DNA from: a virus
DNA: 35,408 nt
Reading direction: 5' to 3' (one strand)
Virus record (IMG/VR): IMGVR_UViG_3300049617_000307
Location: 1-35,408 of that record
Shown here: piece after piece, positions 8,428 through 16,458 of the stretch
Position numbering within the stretch: the first letter of the stretch is position 1
How the letters are laid out: every line of letters begins with the position of its first letter
Notes under the pieces: generated by a model
What the model was told of the DNA's origin: nothing
The model's database searches: none
Seen by the model: the letters and a program-made list of their open reading frames with translations, nothing else
Position numbers and translations under genes: made by a program

Positions 8428-9735
8428 ATGTCCATGACAAAGAAAGTTAAATCATCCAAACATTCCCTCTCCGAATTAAACTTCGGAAAAGAATGCAAAA
8501 TATCTTCTTTCATCTCGGATTACAGAGATGCCGTTCAATTTTACATCGATTATCTCTGGAATAACAAAATAACAATCATCGTCAAAGATCAAGAAAGAAT
8601 TCTTGATATCAAAAATGATCTTCTAGATTGTCCTCAATTCATTTCCATCAAAACTCTTGATTTTCAAGGAGATCTTTCTGCAAGAGCACGTTGCTGTGCA
8701 GCAACACAAGCTTGTGGTCCTGTCTCAGGAGCCATTGCAAAAAGAAGAAAACTTCTCTTTGTCCTCTCAAAGAGAAGAGAAAATCGTGAGAGAACTCGTA
8801 AAGTTAACAAAAAGCTGAAAGATGAAAAGCTAACAAAACCATCAGCAAAAAATGTTAGACCAGAACTAAATTCTATCTGCTGCTCTATCGAACCATCTTC
8901 TATCAAGCATTTTGATACTGTAATCACCTTAAAATCTCTTGGTAAAAAGTATGGGAAAATCATTATTCCCATTAAACATACCAAACATTCAAGAGAATTA
9001 CAAAATAAAAACAGTAAAATGCTTACCTCCATCCTCCTCTCCGAGGACAATATCAATTTGAGAAAGGAGATGCCGAAGGCATCTCCTTCACAAAATCAAA
9101 TTGATGCTGTCGGGTGTGATACAGGGATCAAGACCATCGCTCAATTCTCGTCGGGCGTCAAGACGCCCGACAAAGATATTCATGGTCATGATCTAACCTC
9201 TATCCTTCACAAAATCAAAAGAAAGAAAAGAGGATCAAAGGCATTTCATCGTGCTCTTGATCATAAAAATAACTTTATCCGATGGTCAATAAATCAGCTC
9301 AATTTATCAAATGTTAAGGAGATTAGACTTGAATTTGTGTCTAATTTTAGACACAAGAAAAATGTCGGAGAGTTCTTAAACCATTCAGGAGAAGCTCTAA
9401 TAAGGAGTAAGCTCATAGATTTTGCAGAAGAAAATGGCGTCCATATTGTTCTACAAAATTCTGCTTACAGATCTCAGAGATGTTCTTACTGTGGTTATGT
9501 AGATGAAGATAATCGTAAGGAAAAGCTGTTCAGTTGTAAAAACTGTCTCTTCAAGAGCGATGCGGATTTAAACGCCAGTTTAAATCATGAGCAGGACTTA
9601 CCTTGCGCTAATTTTCTTCGTTTTCTTCCGGGAAAGAATGAGAAATTCTTTTGGAGTTCAAAAGGATTTTTTAACCTAGTAGGTCAAGAGATTACAGTCC
9701 CTGACACATACAATAAAAGATATAAAAATATCTAA
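8428..9735 (+). CDS. tnpB: TnpB family RNA-guided nuclease (IS200/IS605-type), intact-looking
   Basis: A 435-residue protein with the split RuvC nuclease of TnpB: AVGCDTGIKT with D231 (RuvC-I), IRLEF with E302 (RuvC-II) and DADLNAS with D380 (RuvC-III). Between the last two is a four-Cys zinc finger, C352-x2-C355 and C370-x2-C373. TnpB enzymes cut DNA using a guide RNA made from the element's right end. All key residues are present and the length is normal. There is no tnpA, so movement would need a helper. It lies opposite to the structural genes and interrupts them. A short AGTGT/ACACT hairpin (8412-8425) abuts the start and no clear ribosome-binding site is seen; ATG 8434 is an alternative. 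The coding sequence is exceptionally rich in perfect inverted repeats (see findings). Confidence 0.88.
   Translation: MSMTKKVKSSKHSLSELNFGKECKISSFISDYRDAVQFYIDYLWNNKITIIVKDQERILDIKNDLLDCPQFISIKTLDFQGDLSARARCCAATQACGPVSGAIAKRRKLLFVLSKRRENRERTRKVNKKLKDEKLTKPSAKNVRPELNSICCSIEPSSIKHFDTVITLKSLGKKYGKIIIPIKHTKHSRELQNKNSKMLTSILLSEDNINLRKEMPKASPSQNQIDAVGCDTGIKTIAQFSSGVKTPDKDIHGHDLTSILHKIKRKKRGSKAFHRALDHKNNFIRWSINQLNLSNVKEIRLEFVSNFRHKKNVGEFLNHSGEALIRSKLIDFAEENGVHIVLQNSAYRSQRCSYCGYVDEDNRKEKLFSCKNCLFKSDADLNASLNHEQDLPCANFLRFLPGKNEKFFWSSKGFFNLVGQEITVPDTYNKRYKNI
9052..9105 (+). repeat. 54-base nested inverted repeat inside tnpB
   Basis: Outer arms 9052-9061 and 9096-9105 are perfect 10-bp complements. Inner arms 9066-9074 and 9078-9086 are perfect 9-bp complements around GAA, extendable to 12 bp with one bulged A. 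It codes for the linker just before RuvC-I (about residues 209-226). It is the largest of many hairpins in this gene. Confidence 0.8.
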
Positions 9736-10182
9736 CTGTTCATTGTTGAAGACCTCGACCTTCGTGGGTGCAGGGGAGCCAAAAGGTTCGCCTACAGGGC
9801 GCTCCATCACAGCCTAGAGGTCAAGGCTCCCTGTGAGGTCGTCAACCCTGCCTATTCAAGCCAGACATGTCCTTCGTGCGGTTACGTCTCGCGAAGCAAT
9901 AGGTCGGGGATCAAGTTCATCTGCCGTGCGTGCGGCAGGAAAAGTCACGCGGACGCGGTAGGAGGGATCAACTTGCTCGGACGTTCCGAGGACAAACAGG
10001 TTGGGCTCGACGATCACCCATCCGCCGTGAAGGCTTTGCTGAGAGAGCGATTTCGGGCGCGATGCCGGACGAGTTCCTCGGGAGAGTCCGTACAGAACGC
10101 GCTCGCACCGTCGAGCCGGAGGCTTACTACCGAGACACCGCAAGGGCTCGGCACAGCATCGAATCAGGTGGTTACCTCATGA
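9736..10182 (+). pseudogene. tnpB: 3' relic of a second, GC-rich tnpB
   Basis: Directly after the TAA of the intact tnpB, and in the same frame, an open stretch encodes the C-terminal third of another TnpB: FIVEDLDLRG (RuvC-II with its Glu), AYSSQTCPSCGYVS and FICRACGRKSHADAVGGINL (zinc finger and RuvC-III Asp). It ends at a TGA at 10180-10182. The 5' two thirds, including RuvC-I, is missing and no start codon is present before the RuvC-II region. GC content is visibly much higher than in the upstream tnpB and the flanking phage genes, so this piece has a separate origin. The fusion point suggests that one TnpB element replaced or inserted into another. The relic cannot make an active nuclease, but its downstream guide-RNA region may survive. 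Confidence 0.85.
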
Positions 10183-10262
10183 TCAACTTTGAGCAACTTC
10201 CCGAATACGGTAGGAAATAGCTGTGGCATGCAGCCTGGTCGCTCCGAAGCCACTGCCCACCC

Positions 10263-10291
10263 TTGACACAACCCGGTAAGAGACCTATCGT
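10263..10291 (+). promoter_or_regulatory. Sigma70-type promoter for the HTH gene
   Basis: TTGACA (10263-10268) is followed after exactly 17 bases by TATCGT (10286-10291), a near-consensus sigma70 pair, 18 bases before the ATG at 10309. GGAGAG at 10300-10305 is a good ribosome-binding site, so the leader would be very short. The stretch from 10183 to 10262 is the right-end region of the tnpB relic and may hold a guide-RNA scaffold, but I cannot fold it convincingly. Confidence 0.6.
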
Positions 10292-10308
10292 CTCGCGACG
10301 GAGAGATT

Positions 10309-10638
10309 ATGCATCCACCCACATCATCAGACATTAAAGACAAAGCAGTTGAACTTTATCTTTCTGGCAAAGGATCCGATTCTATCGGAAAAGAACTTGG
10401 TATGTCTGCTAAGAACGTTCTTAGTATTTTAAGAGAAAGAAATGTTGAAAAAAGGAAGCCGACACGGGCACTCTCTGACGCCGAAGAGCTTGATGTTGTT
10501 GCCAAATATAATGAAGGCAAATCGGAATATATTTTATTTCAAGAATATAATGTTAGCTCTCGAACCATTCACAAATGTTTACAGAAACATAATGTACAAA
10601 TGCGTCCGAGAAAAGTTAAAGGATCCAAAATGGCATAA
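10309..10638 (+). CDS. Small double helix-turn-helix DNA-binding protein
   Basis: A 109-residue basic protein with two predicted helix-turn-helix units: about residues 10-43 (KAVELYLSGKGSDSIGKELG then MSAKNVLSILRERNV) and 58-95 (DVVAKYNEGKSEYILFQEYN then VSSRTIHKCLQKHNV). The first resembles the HTH of transposases and resolvases, in which an element-spacing phrase precedes the recognition helix. No catalytic domain is present, so it is more likely a regulator, or the DNA-binding remnant of a recombinase, than an enzyme. A strong promoter and a ribosome-binding site precede it, and a strong terminator follows within 11 bases, making it a free-standing unit. Its target is unknown. Confidence 0.65.
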   Translation: MHPPTSSDIKDKAVELYLSGKGSDSIGKELGMSAKNVLSILRERNVEKRKPTRALSDAEELDVVAKYNEGKSEYILFQEYNVSSRTIHKCLQKHNVQMRPRKVKGSKMA

Positions 10639-10648
10639 ACGAAATAAC

Positions 10649-10676
10649 GAAAAAGCCGCTGTCAAGCGGCTTTTTC
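10649..10676. terminator. Intrinsic terminator between HTH gene and major capsid gene
   Basis: A perfect 12-bp stem (10649-10660 with 10665-10676) around GTCA, with A-tract and T-tract inside the arms. It can work in both directions: it ends the plus-strand HTH transcript and also lies 45 bases after the stop of the minus-strand major capsid gene. Confidence 0.85.
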
Positions 10677-10720
10677 TATGTTAGCCCAGGATGCAACTAA
10701 CTATGCGATATCATTAAGGA

Positions 10721-11734
10721 TTACGCCCCGATAACGATGGATTTCCTACCACAGGCAGTGCCGCGTGGGTTGGCTATTGCCAATCCGAGTATTTCACTTA
10801 CAACCCAACCGAGCTTTAGTTGTCTCGGTTCATCTGCGGGCAGAACTTCAATATCCTGCTGAACTGGCATTACGCCAACGAACTCAGGATCAGCGCAACC
10901 ATACACTGTCCCTGGAGGAACAATCTTGCTAACCATGATATCCGCGCCCCAGATGTGTCCATAGAGACCTGTCTGGAGTACCTCACGCATTGTAACGGGA
11001 TCGAAATCGCCGCCACCAACGCCCTGACCACCACCGCTGCCCCACTTCAAGATATCCGTAAACTCATTGATGTTGAAGAAGAACTTGGTTGTTACCAGGT
11101 CCCAGCGATCAATCTGCTGCTTAATCTCGACGAGATCACGCTTCAAAAGACCAGCGTCAGCGATATCGGTCAAGGTGTTCTCGACCGAAGCCGCAGAATC
11201 GATAGCCGCGAATACGTTAGCATCTTCCTGAGCCTGAATTTCCTGACGACCCTTCTGCACGGCACGGTCAATGACATTAAACCGACGACGCTTGACCTCG
11301 GCGATACGCACCGTGGGATTACAGATAATCTCAAAAAGGGGAACCAGGATACGATCGCCGAAGACACGGCTTTCGGGAGCCGAGCCGTTAGACGATACGA
11401 TTACTGCCGCTACATCGATATCACGGTCATAGGTAGGAATAGCACCTTGAGCAAGTGGATCAACTACCAGAGCCCGGCGGGCAATTCCATGGTAATCAAG
11501 GTTTCTACGAATGGGGCTAGCCATCGCCTGAGCCAGAGCAATCTTACCATCCTGGGTCATCATAGCACGAGCAATAAGCTCATCCCGCTTGTCATCGGAC
11601 AAGCTGGTCTGACCGGCAAGCCCGAGGTTGGCGGGCTGGTTATCTTCGAGGATCGAAGCGTATTTGTTGAGCTGAACTGCTAGGTCTTTCATCGACGAAG
11701 CGTTCATCTGCCCACGACTATCAAACATATTCAT
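10721..11734 (-). CDS. Major capsid protein (HK97-fold type)
   Basis: A 337-residue protein. After an N-terminal helical arm (about 1-75) come the features of phage major capsid proteins: SPIRRNLDYHGIARRALVVD, AIPTYDRDIDVAAVIV, a strand-rich middle, and near the C-terminus QDIEVLPADEPRQLKLGWVV and EILGLAIANPRGTACGRK, which match the usual P-domain and A-domain ending. Its GC content is higher than that of the fibre genes next to it, as expected for a highly expressed gene. A candidate late-promoter element lies about 90-105 bases upstream and a terminator follows. The placement is odd: the capsid gene is about 16 kb downstream of the protease/scaffold gene, with fibre-like genes and a restriction-modification cassette in between. 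Assignment is by sequence pattern only. Confidence 0.8.
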   Translation of the reverse strand: MNMFDSRGQMNASSMKDLAVQLNKYASILEDNQPANLGLAGQTSLSDDKRDELIARAMMTQDGKIALAQAMASPIRRNLDYHGIARRALVVDPLAQGAIPTYDRDIDVAAVIVSSNGSAPESRVFGDRILVPLFEIICNPTVRIAEVKRRRFNVIDRAVQKGRQEIQAQEDANVFAAIDSAASVENTLTDIADAGLLKRDLVEIKQQIDRWDLVTTKFFFNINEFTDILKWGSGGGQGVGGGDFDPVTMREVLQTGLYGHIWGADIMVSKIVPPGTVYGCADPEFVGVMPVQQDIEVLPADEPRQLKLGWVVSEILGLAIANPRGTACGRKSIVIGA

Positions 11735-11821
11735 TGAGAAACTCCGAATGGTTTGCCAGCCTAATGCCAGCGTTGTTGTTAGCTCGCCAAATCGGAATGA
11801 TTAGCTTGCTTACCGAGCATA

Positions 11822-11838
11822 AATGATTATGCCCATAT
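11822..11838 (-). promoter_or_regulatory. Candidate phage late-promoter element (copy before capsid gene)
   Basis: AATGATTATGCCCATAT on the plus strand (reads ATATGGGCATAATCATT toward the capsid gene). It matches 19157-19173 at 16 of 17 bases, and both copies lie roughly 90-120 bases upstream of genes for presumed abundant virion proteins. CATAAT could act as a -10 box. The rest of 11735-11857 shows no gene. Confidence 0.45.
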
Positions 11839-11857
11839 GGGTAGGGCGGGAGTAAGA

Positions 11858-14185
11858 TTATACAGATGATCTAATTGGTCCATTATTTACAACTGTAGTT
11901 GTTGTAGTAGCTACATAAGGTCCAGGTATATTTGCTTGGACCAGTTGTGCTCCCCAGGCATAAATAGTTCCTGTTCCTGCCCCAGCATAAACAATGCTAC
12001 CATTTACACTTGCAAGTCCAATTGTTGGAAGAAAACCAGAGTAATTGTTCAATGATATTGAACAACGATACCAACCATTACCTACTGATTGCATGGTTGC
12101 ATTTACGTTTGTAGATATTGTACCAATGACACCAGAAGAAATATTAAAATAAGCGCCATACCCAGTATTAGCTTCCTGTAAGTTACACCAGTTTAATGTT
12201 CCAGATTTCAAATAAGCAGAAAATGTGTAAAGCACCCCTAGTGAAGCACTTGAGGGCGATATATATGTATAATGTGAGGTTGGACTTCCGTCAGACGAGT
12301 CGGTTAACAGCGTGGCAGTGGTTGTTCCGTCTGGAGCAATTGTAGAATTTAACGTTGGCGTAATATGTACTTGTACGGTCCAAGCTATCGCTTGCGATTT
12401 AGTTAATAAATTCTGAGTTTGAGGCACAATAGAACGAATAGGTCCATTATTAACAACAGTACCTGTGGTTACTTGATAAGGTCCCATCCAATTTGCTTGA
12501 ACATATTGTGCTCCCCAGATATAAATCTGGGCAGAAGATGTGTCTGTAGCAGCATATGTATTAGCACTACTGCTTCCTGAATTAGCAGGATATATATCAA
12601 CACCCAATCCATTTGAAGTAATAAAAGAAATTGAACAACGATACCAACCATTAGATAAAGCTGTGATTGTGGTCACAGGGCTTCCTGTGGAAGTTCCAAC
12701 AGATCCAGAACCTGACAAATTAAAGAATGCGCCTACATTACCGCCTTCAGTTGAAATATAAGCAAAGGATACAGTGCCTGCCTTAATATAGCAACTAAAA
12801 GTTGCGTTTATATTTTGTTTTTGAGATAAATACTGAAATACATAATGTATTACAGTAGAAGTGGTACTAGCAACTAAAGCTTCACCAGTTAATGTTCCAT
12901 CTGGTGCTGTGGTAGCCGCTGTATTTATAGTACAGTTACCTTTTGTCCAAGTAGCGTTGTCAAATGTTTGCGATTGAAGTAATAAATTCTGAGTTTTAGG
13001 TACAATAGAACGAGTTTGACGTACAACAGAACGAATAGGTCCATTATTAACTGCTGATGTTGTGGTTGCTACGTAAGGTCCAGGCTGATTAGATTGAACA
13101 TATTGTGCTCCCCACACGTAAATCTGAGGCGTCGTCGTGTCCGCGGCGGCGTAGGTGTTACTGCCGTTCGCCGAGGCAATCTCTACATACACAGTACCAG
13201 GAACGTACTTCTTGACGATGGTTAGAGAGCACCTGTACCAACCATTTGCCACTGCTTGGATCGTTGCGGTCCCGACTCCTGTGGCTGTGCCAGTAGCGCC
13301 AGCCCCAGCCATGTTGAAGTAAACGTAGAATGACCCGCTGTCAATATAGATCAGGGCCCAGGACACAGCGCCTGCTTTAAGGTAGACCGAGAACGTGGTC
13401 GTCTGTCCTACTGAAAGCGCCGCTGGCTCAGCCGCGTTCACGTCGTGTATAACGCTCGTCGTGACCGTCGAGACCATGGCCTCACCTGTTAACGTACCAT
13501 CAGGTGCTATGGTTGCGGCAGGAGTTACGGCAACATATTGTTTTGTCCAAGTAGCACTATCAAATGTTTGCGATTGAAGTAATAAATTCTGACTTTGATA
13601 TACAATAGAACGAATGGGTCTATTATTTATAGCTGTTCCTGTAGTTATTTGATAAGGTCCAGCCCAATTTGCTTGAACATATTGTGCTCCCCACATATAT
13701 ATTTGAGTAGAAGATGTATCTGTAGCAGCATAGCTGATCGAACTACCAGTGCTAACAGGCGAAATAAAAGGTCCGCTGCTTCCTATGTGTGCTCTAATAC
13801 AAGAAACAGAGCAACGATACCAACCATTAGATAAAGCTGTGATTGTGGTGGCTGTAGGACTTCCTGTGATTGTTCCAATAGAGCCAGCACCAGAAATATT
13901 AAAATAAACGGCTATCGTTTCATTATCAATAGCCGTGTAACACCAAGAAACCGCGCCAGCTTTTACATAGAAGGAAAATGTTGCTGGTTGTCCAATAGAA
14001 ACAGAAGGTTCTAATTGGGTGGCATAATGAAAAGCGCTACTTGTTGTATTAGCAATAAATGCTTCACCAGTTAATGTTCCATCTGGGGCTATAGTGGCGG
14101 CAGTTGTAATTGTACCATTTGCTTTAGCCCAAGAAGCGTTGTCAAACGTTTGGCTTTGCAATATGAGATTTTGTATTTGTGCCAT
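11858..14185 (-). CDS. Fibre/adhesin-like protein of four ~190-residue repeats
   Basis: A 775-residue protein made of four tandem copies of one beta-rich domain, at about residues 4-193, 198-387, 398-587 and 590-773. Each copy shows QNLLLQSQTFD-x-ATW, APDGTLTGEA, TFS-x-Y-x-KAG, YFN-x-SG, NGWYRCS, Y-x-WGAQ and VNNGPIRS in order. Domains of this pattern occur in phage tail fibres and bacterial surface proteins as carbohydrate-binding-like beta-sandwiches, so a sugar-binding role on the virion surface is likely but inferred. Copy 2 (bases about 13120-13535, residues 217-355) is strikingly GC-rich while its edges and the other copies are AT-rich, which indicates a swapped-in segment. A 32-base perfect repeat, 12961-12992 and 13561-13592, marks the starts of copies 3 and 2. 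Confidence 0.75.
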   Translation of the reverse strand: MAQIQNLILQSQTFDNASWAKANGTITTAATIAPDGTLTGEAFIANTTSSAFHYATQLEPSVSIGQPATFSFYVKAGAVSWCYTAIDNETIAVYFNISGAGSIGTITGSPTATTITALSNGWYRCSVSCIRAHIGSSGPFISPVSTGSSISYAATDTSSTQIYMWGAQYVQANWAGPYQITTGTAINNRPIRSIVYQSQNLLLQSQTFDSATWTKQYVAVTPAATIAPDGTLTGEAMVSTVTTSVIHDVNAAEPAALSVGQTTTFSVYLKAGAVSWALIYIDSGSFYVYFNMAGAGATGTATGVGTATIQAVANGWYRCSLTIVKKYVPGTVYVEIASANGSNTYAAADTTTPQIYVWGAQYVQSNQPGPYVATTTSAVNNGPIRSVVRQTRSIVPKTQNLLLQSQTFDNATWTKGNCTINTAATTAPDGTLTGEALVASTTSTVIHYVFQYLSQKQNINATFSCYIKAGTVSFAYISTEGGNVGAFFNLSGSGSVGTSTGSPVTTITALSNGWYRCSISFITSNGLGVDIYPANSGSSSANTYAATDTSSAQIYIWGAQYVQANWMGPYQVTTGTVVNNGPIRSIVPQTQNLLTKSQAIAWTVQVHITPTLNSTIAPDGTTTATLLTDSSDGSPTSHYTYISPSSASLGVLYTFSAYLKSGTLNWCNLQEANTGYGAYFNISSGVIGTISTNVNATMQSVGNGWYRCSISLNNYSGFLPTIGLASVNGSIVYAGAGTGTIYAWGAQLVQANIPGPYVATTTTTVVNNGPIRSSV
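12961..12992 (-). repeat. 32-base direct repeat, copy A (start of fibre domain 3)
   Basis: Identical to 13561-13592 and exactly 600 bases away, so it keeps the reading frame. It encodes NLLLQSQTFD at the beginning of domain 3. It could support in-frame loss or exchange of a whole domain by homologous recombination. Confidence 0.85.
13561..13592 (-). repeat. 32-base direct repeat, copy B (start of fibre domain 2)
   Basis: Second copy of the 32-base repeat, encoding the start of domain 2. The GC-rich insert lies between the two copies. Confidence 0.85.
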
Positions 14186-14212
14186 ATTATTAAGCTTTAG
14201 TTTTTACAGAGC

Positions 14213-16105
14213 TCATATATACGTAACATGCAAAATGGTCATATCACTTGCAGTTCCTGCCGTATATACAGAAGAAGTTGTGCTAAATCCAAAAGCTATA
14301 CCTGTGCTTAAATAAATTCCTGCTGCACTGAAAAATTCAGTTGTTATTAACACATTTCCGCCAGATGCAGGAACAGCAAAAGACAAAATTGGAACTGTTG
14401 TTCCAGAGGTTCCTGTGGTTGCCGTATTCAAAATTTGAATATATCTAACTGCGGCATTAGCATTGACACAGTATATAGAAAACACGTTTCCTGCGCTTGC
14501 TTTTATATTTAGAGTGGTATTAGATGCAAAATTAGTAAACAAAGAGGGGGAATAGGTACTAGCTGCGATTGGTTTAATTTGTGTTGCTAACAAATTGTTA
14601 GTTAAATCCTCGCCCGCAATAGCTGTATATAAATTGCACTGTTCATTTCCAAGAGAATCGCATTGTGCGATTGAGAACTGTCCATTTGTTAAACTTGGTG
14701 CTGTAGAGTTATACTGTAAAGCATCAACTTCAACACCGATACCAGTTGGTAATATTGCAGAACCGGCAGGACCATTTATAGCATAAGAATCATATTGAAC
14801 GTTAGTACCATTGCTATGCGTATTGACTAAGGCAGATTGTAAAGGAACTGTTGTTTGTCCTGGAACATAGTTGATATCAACATAAGCAATTTCCGGTGTA
14901 CCACCTTGAAAATACAATGGGGCGCCAGGTTGTAATCCTGTCACAGCACCAAGAACAACAGAGGTGGAGGAGCTACTTGCTCCTGAAGTTATTGTGGTTG
15001 TAGTAACGCCTTTACCCTGGACATTCCTTTCTCTATCAAAAAATCCTCCTCCTGGAGAACCACCGTTATATTCATAACTAGCTGCTATTGCGGTTCCAAT
15101 ACCGCTGGCACCATCTAGCTCGCCTGCGGCATCTCTTTCTTGATTGTAAACAAATCCATTTATAATAACATTGGTCCCATGAGTCTTAGCAAAGACCGCC
15201 GTAAATGTTGTACCTGTTACCGCAGTAACAACTATTGTTTCTTGATTAGTTCCACCCAAATCATAAACAAGAATAGAGTTAACCTGAATGCCTGTCATAG
15301 AGGCGGGAGTAACAGTTTGGCTTCCAGTGCTTGATACAGCTAAAGCTACGGTTGTTTTAAATTTTTGAGCAAATTGAGCTGATCCAGAAGCAACTCCAAC
15401 TGATGTGACACCATCTACTCCAGTACTTCTTTGTCTATCAGATGTTCCTGTTGGGTTAAGAAATTGCGCTACACCAGCAGTAAGAATTGAATTACCAGAT
15501 GCTGGTAATGCCTGATTGTCTGAATTATGAAATGCAGAAACTGATACTTTATTTGCTGGTGTTGTTGGATCCGCAATATTTGTCACTACAACATTATTTG
15601 GAGATACAGCTACAACTAATGCGGTATCTGTTGCAACAGCTGCCGTACTTGCCGCCTTAACAGTTTCGGTATTTGTTCCATCGGTTATTTTAACAGAACC
15701 AATTGTATTGGATCCAGCTGGAAGAGAACCGGTTACTACTACATTTTCAGCTGGTCCAGTACTACCACCTCCACCACCTGTAATCAATAGCTCGCCATTA
15801 GCTGTTGCTTCTACTCTAATATTTGATGCACTTCCAGAAGATAACCTAAACCAAATTTGGCTATATCCCCTATGGTTAAAAACCATTTGAGCAGATGGTG
15901 TCCCTGGAACAAGATCTCCTGCTACATAACTACCATTAAATGAATATTGAATAGTTCCAGTACCTTCATTTATAAGTGATAAAGAAGGATCTCCAGTTAG
16001 TCCTAAGATAACATCTGGTTGTGTACCAAAGGTTGCGCTAGAAATTGTTAAACGGTTAAAATAATTGTGATTATATGAATTAACGATAGGACGTGGAGTT
16101 ACCAT
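14213..16105 (-). CDS. Fibre-like or surface-exposed virion protein
   Basis: A 630-residue Ser/Thr/Val/Gly/Ala-rich protein with no membrane segment. The N-terminal ~110 residues form beta-rich sequence (LTGDPSLSLINEG, IQYSFNGSYVAGDLVPG, SQIWFRLSSGSASNIRVEA), then a GGGGG linker at about 113-117. The next part has VVVTGSLPAGSNTIGSVKI, common in phage structural proteins. A C-terminal beta domain (about 505-630) carries KASAGNVFSIYCVNANAAVRYIQILNT and FAVPASGGNVLITTEFFSAAGIYL, a pattern seen in tail-associated proteins that may be trimeric. It lies directly upstream of the four-repeat fibre gene (27-base gap), so the two probably build the same surface structure. A weak TATATTAACTT precedes the start. 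Role inferred from composition and context. Confidence 0.65.
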   Translation of the reverse strand: MVTPRPIVNSYNHNYFNRLTISSATFGTQPDVILGLTGDPSLSLINEGTGTIQYSFNGSYVAGDLVPGTPSAQMVFNHRGYSQIWFRLSSGSASNIRVEATANGELLITGGGGGSTGPAENVVVTGSLPAGSNTIGSVKITDGTNTETVKAASTAAVATDTALVVAVSPNNVVVTNIADPTTPANKVSVSAFHNSDNQALPASGNSILTAGVAQFLNPTGTSDRQRSTGVDGVTSVGVASGSAQFAQKFKTTVALAVSSTGSQTVTPASMTGIQVNSILVYDLGGTNQETIVVTAVTGTTFTAVFAKTHGTNVIINGFVYNQERDAAGELDGASGIGTAIAASYEYNGGSPGGGFFDRERNVQGKGVTTTTITSGASSSSTSVVLGAVTGLQPGAPLYFQGGTPEIAYVDINYVPGQTTVPLQSALVNTHSNGTNVQYDSYAINGPAGSAILPTGIGVEVDALQYNSTAPSLTNGQFSIAQCDSLGNEQCNLYTAIAGEDLTNNLLATQIKPIAASTYSPSLFTNFASNTTLNIKASAGNVFSIYCVNANAAVRYIQILNTATTGTSGTTVPILSFAVPASGGNVLITTEFFSAAGIYLSTGIAFGFSTTSSVYTAGTASDMTILHVTYI

Positions 16106-16458
16106 AAGTTAATATAGAAATATTCTTAGTAGGAAGGCTGGCAATTTCACCGATAAGACCATGAAGTGGCTGTTGCTAACGATGATCGCCAGCTTGGTTT
16201 ATAAAGATTGACAGCTCTTGCGCGCGGACAGGCAAGGGAAAACCGCACGGAACCGTTTGGAGCCTCAAGGAATAGCCTACCGCCTATGCGCCGCACGGGT
16301 TTGCAATAACATATTTGGCTTTGCTTCCAGCAGATCATTGAGATGATAGTCGGGAGTCCCCTTGACGGACAACCGAGCGGAATGCACCATAGAGTGGCTC
16401 CCCCTGGAGAGCCCCTGGGGCCGCCGAGTCGCACAATAATTACCTGAAAAGAGATATT
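16106..16458. other. GC-rich insertion flank, no clear gene
   Basis: This 353-base stretch changes from phage-like AT-rich sequence to GC-rich sequence at about 16145 and back at about 16440. A plus-strand open piece from about 16205 to 16310 reads ALARGQARENRTEPFGASRN, which resembles the end of a transposon TnpB (compare the usual NILARG) but is too short and too broken to be sure. TTGACG at 16362-16367 could be part of a promoter for the next gene, though no good -10 box follows at normal spacing. AAGAGA before ATG 16459 may be its ribosome-binding site. I see no complete gene. Confidence 0.35.

Noticed and set aside
9856-10220. Overlapping small ORFs in the GC-rich tnpB relic
   Set aside because: They are other frames of the TnpB C-terminal coding sequence; GC-rich DNA opens such frames by chance.
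11858-14185. Diversity-generating retroelement acting on the repeat fibre
   Set aside because: No reverse transcriptase and no template/variable repeat with adenine-biased differences is visible; the pattern is a whole-module swap.
16106-16458. Complete tnpB or insertion sequence in the GC-rich flank
   Set aside because: Only about 30 residues with weak TnpB C-terminal resemblance are readable, interrupted by stops on both sides.
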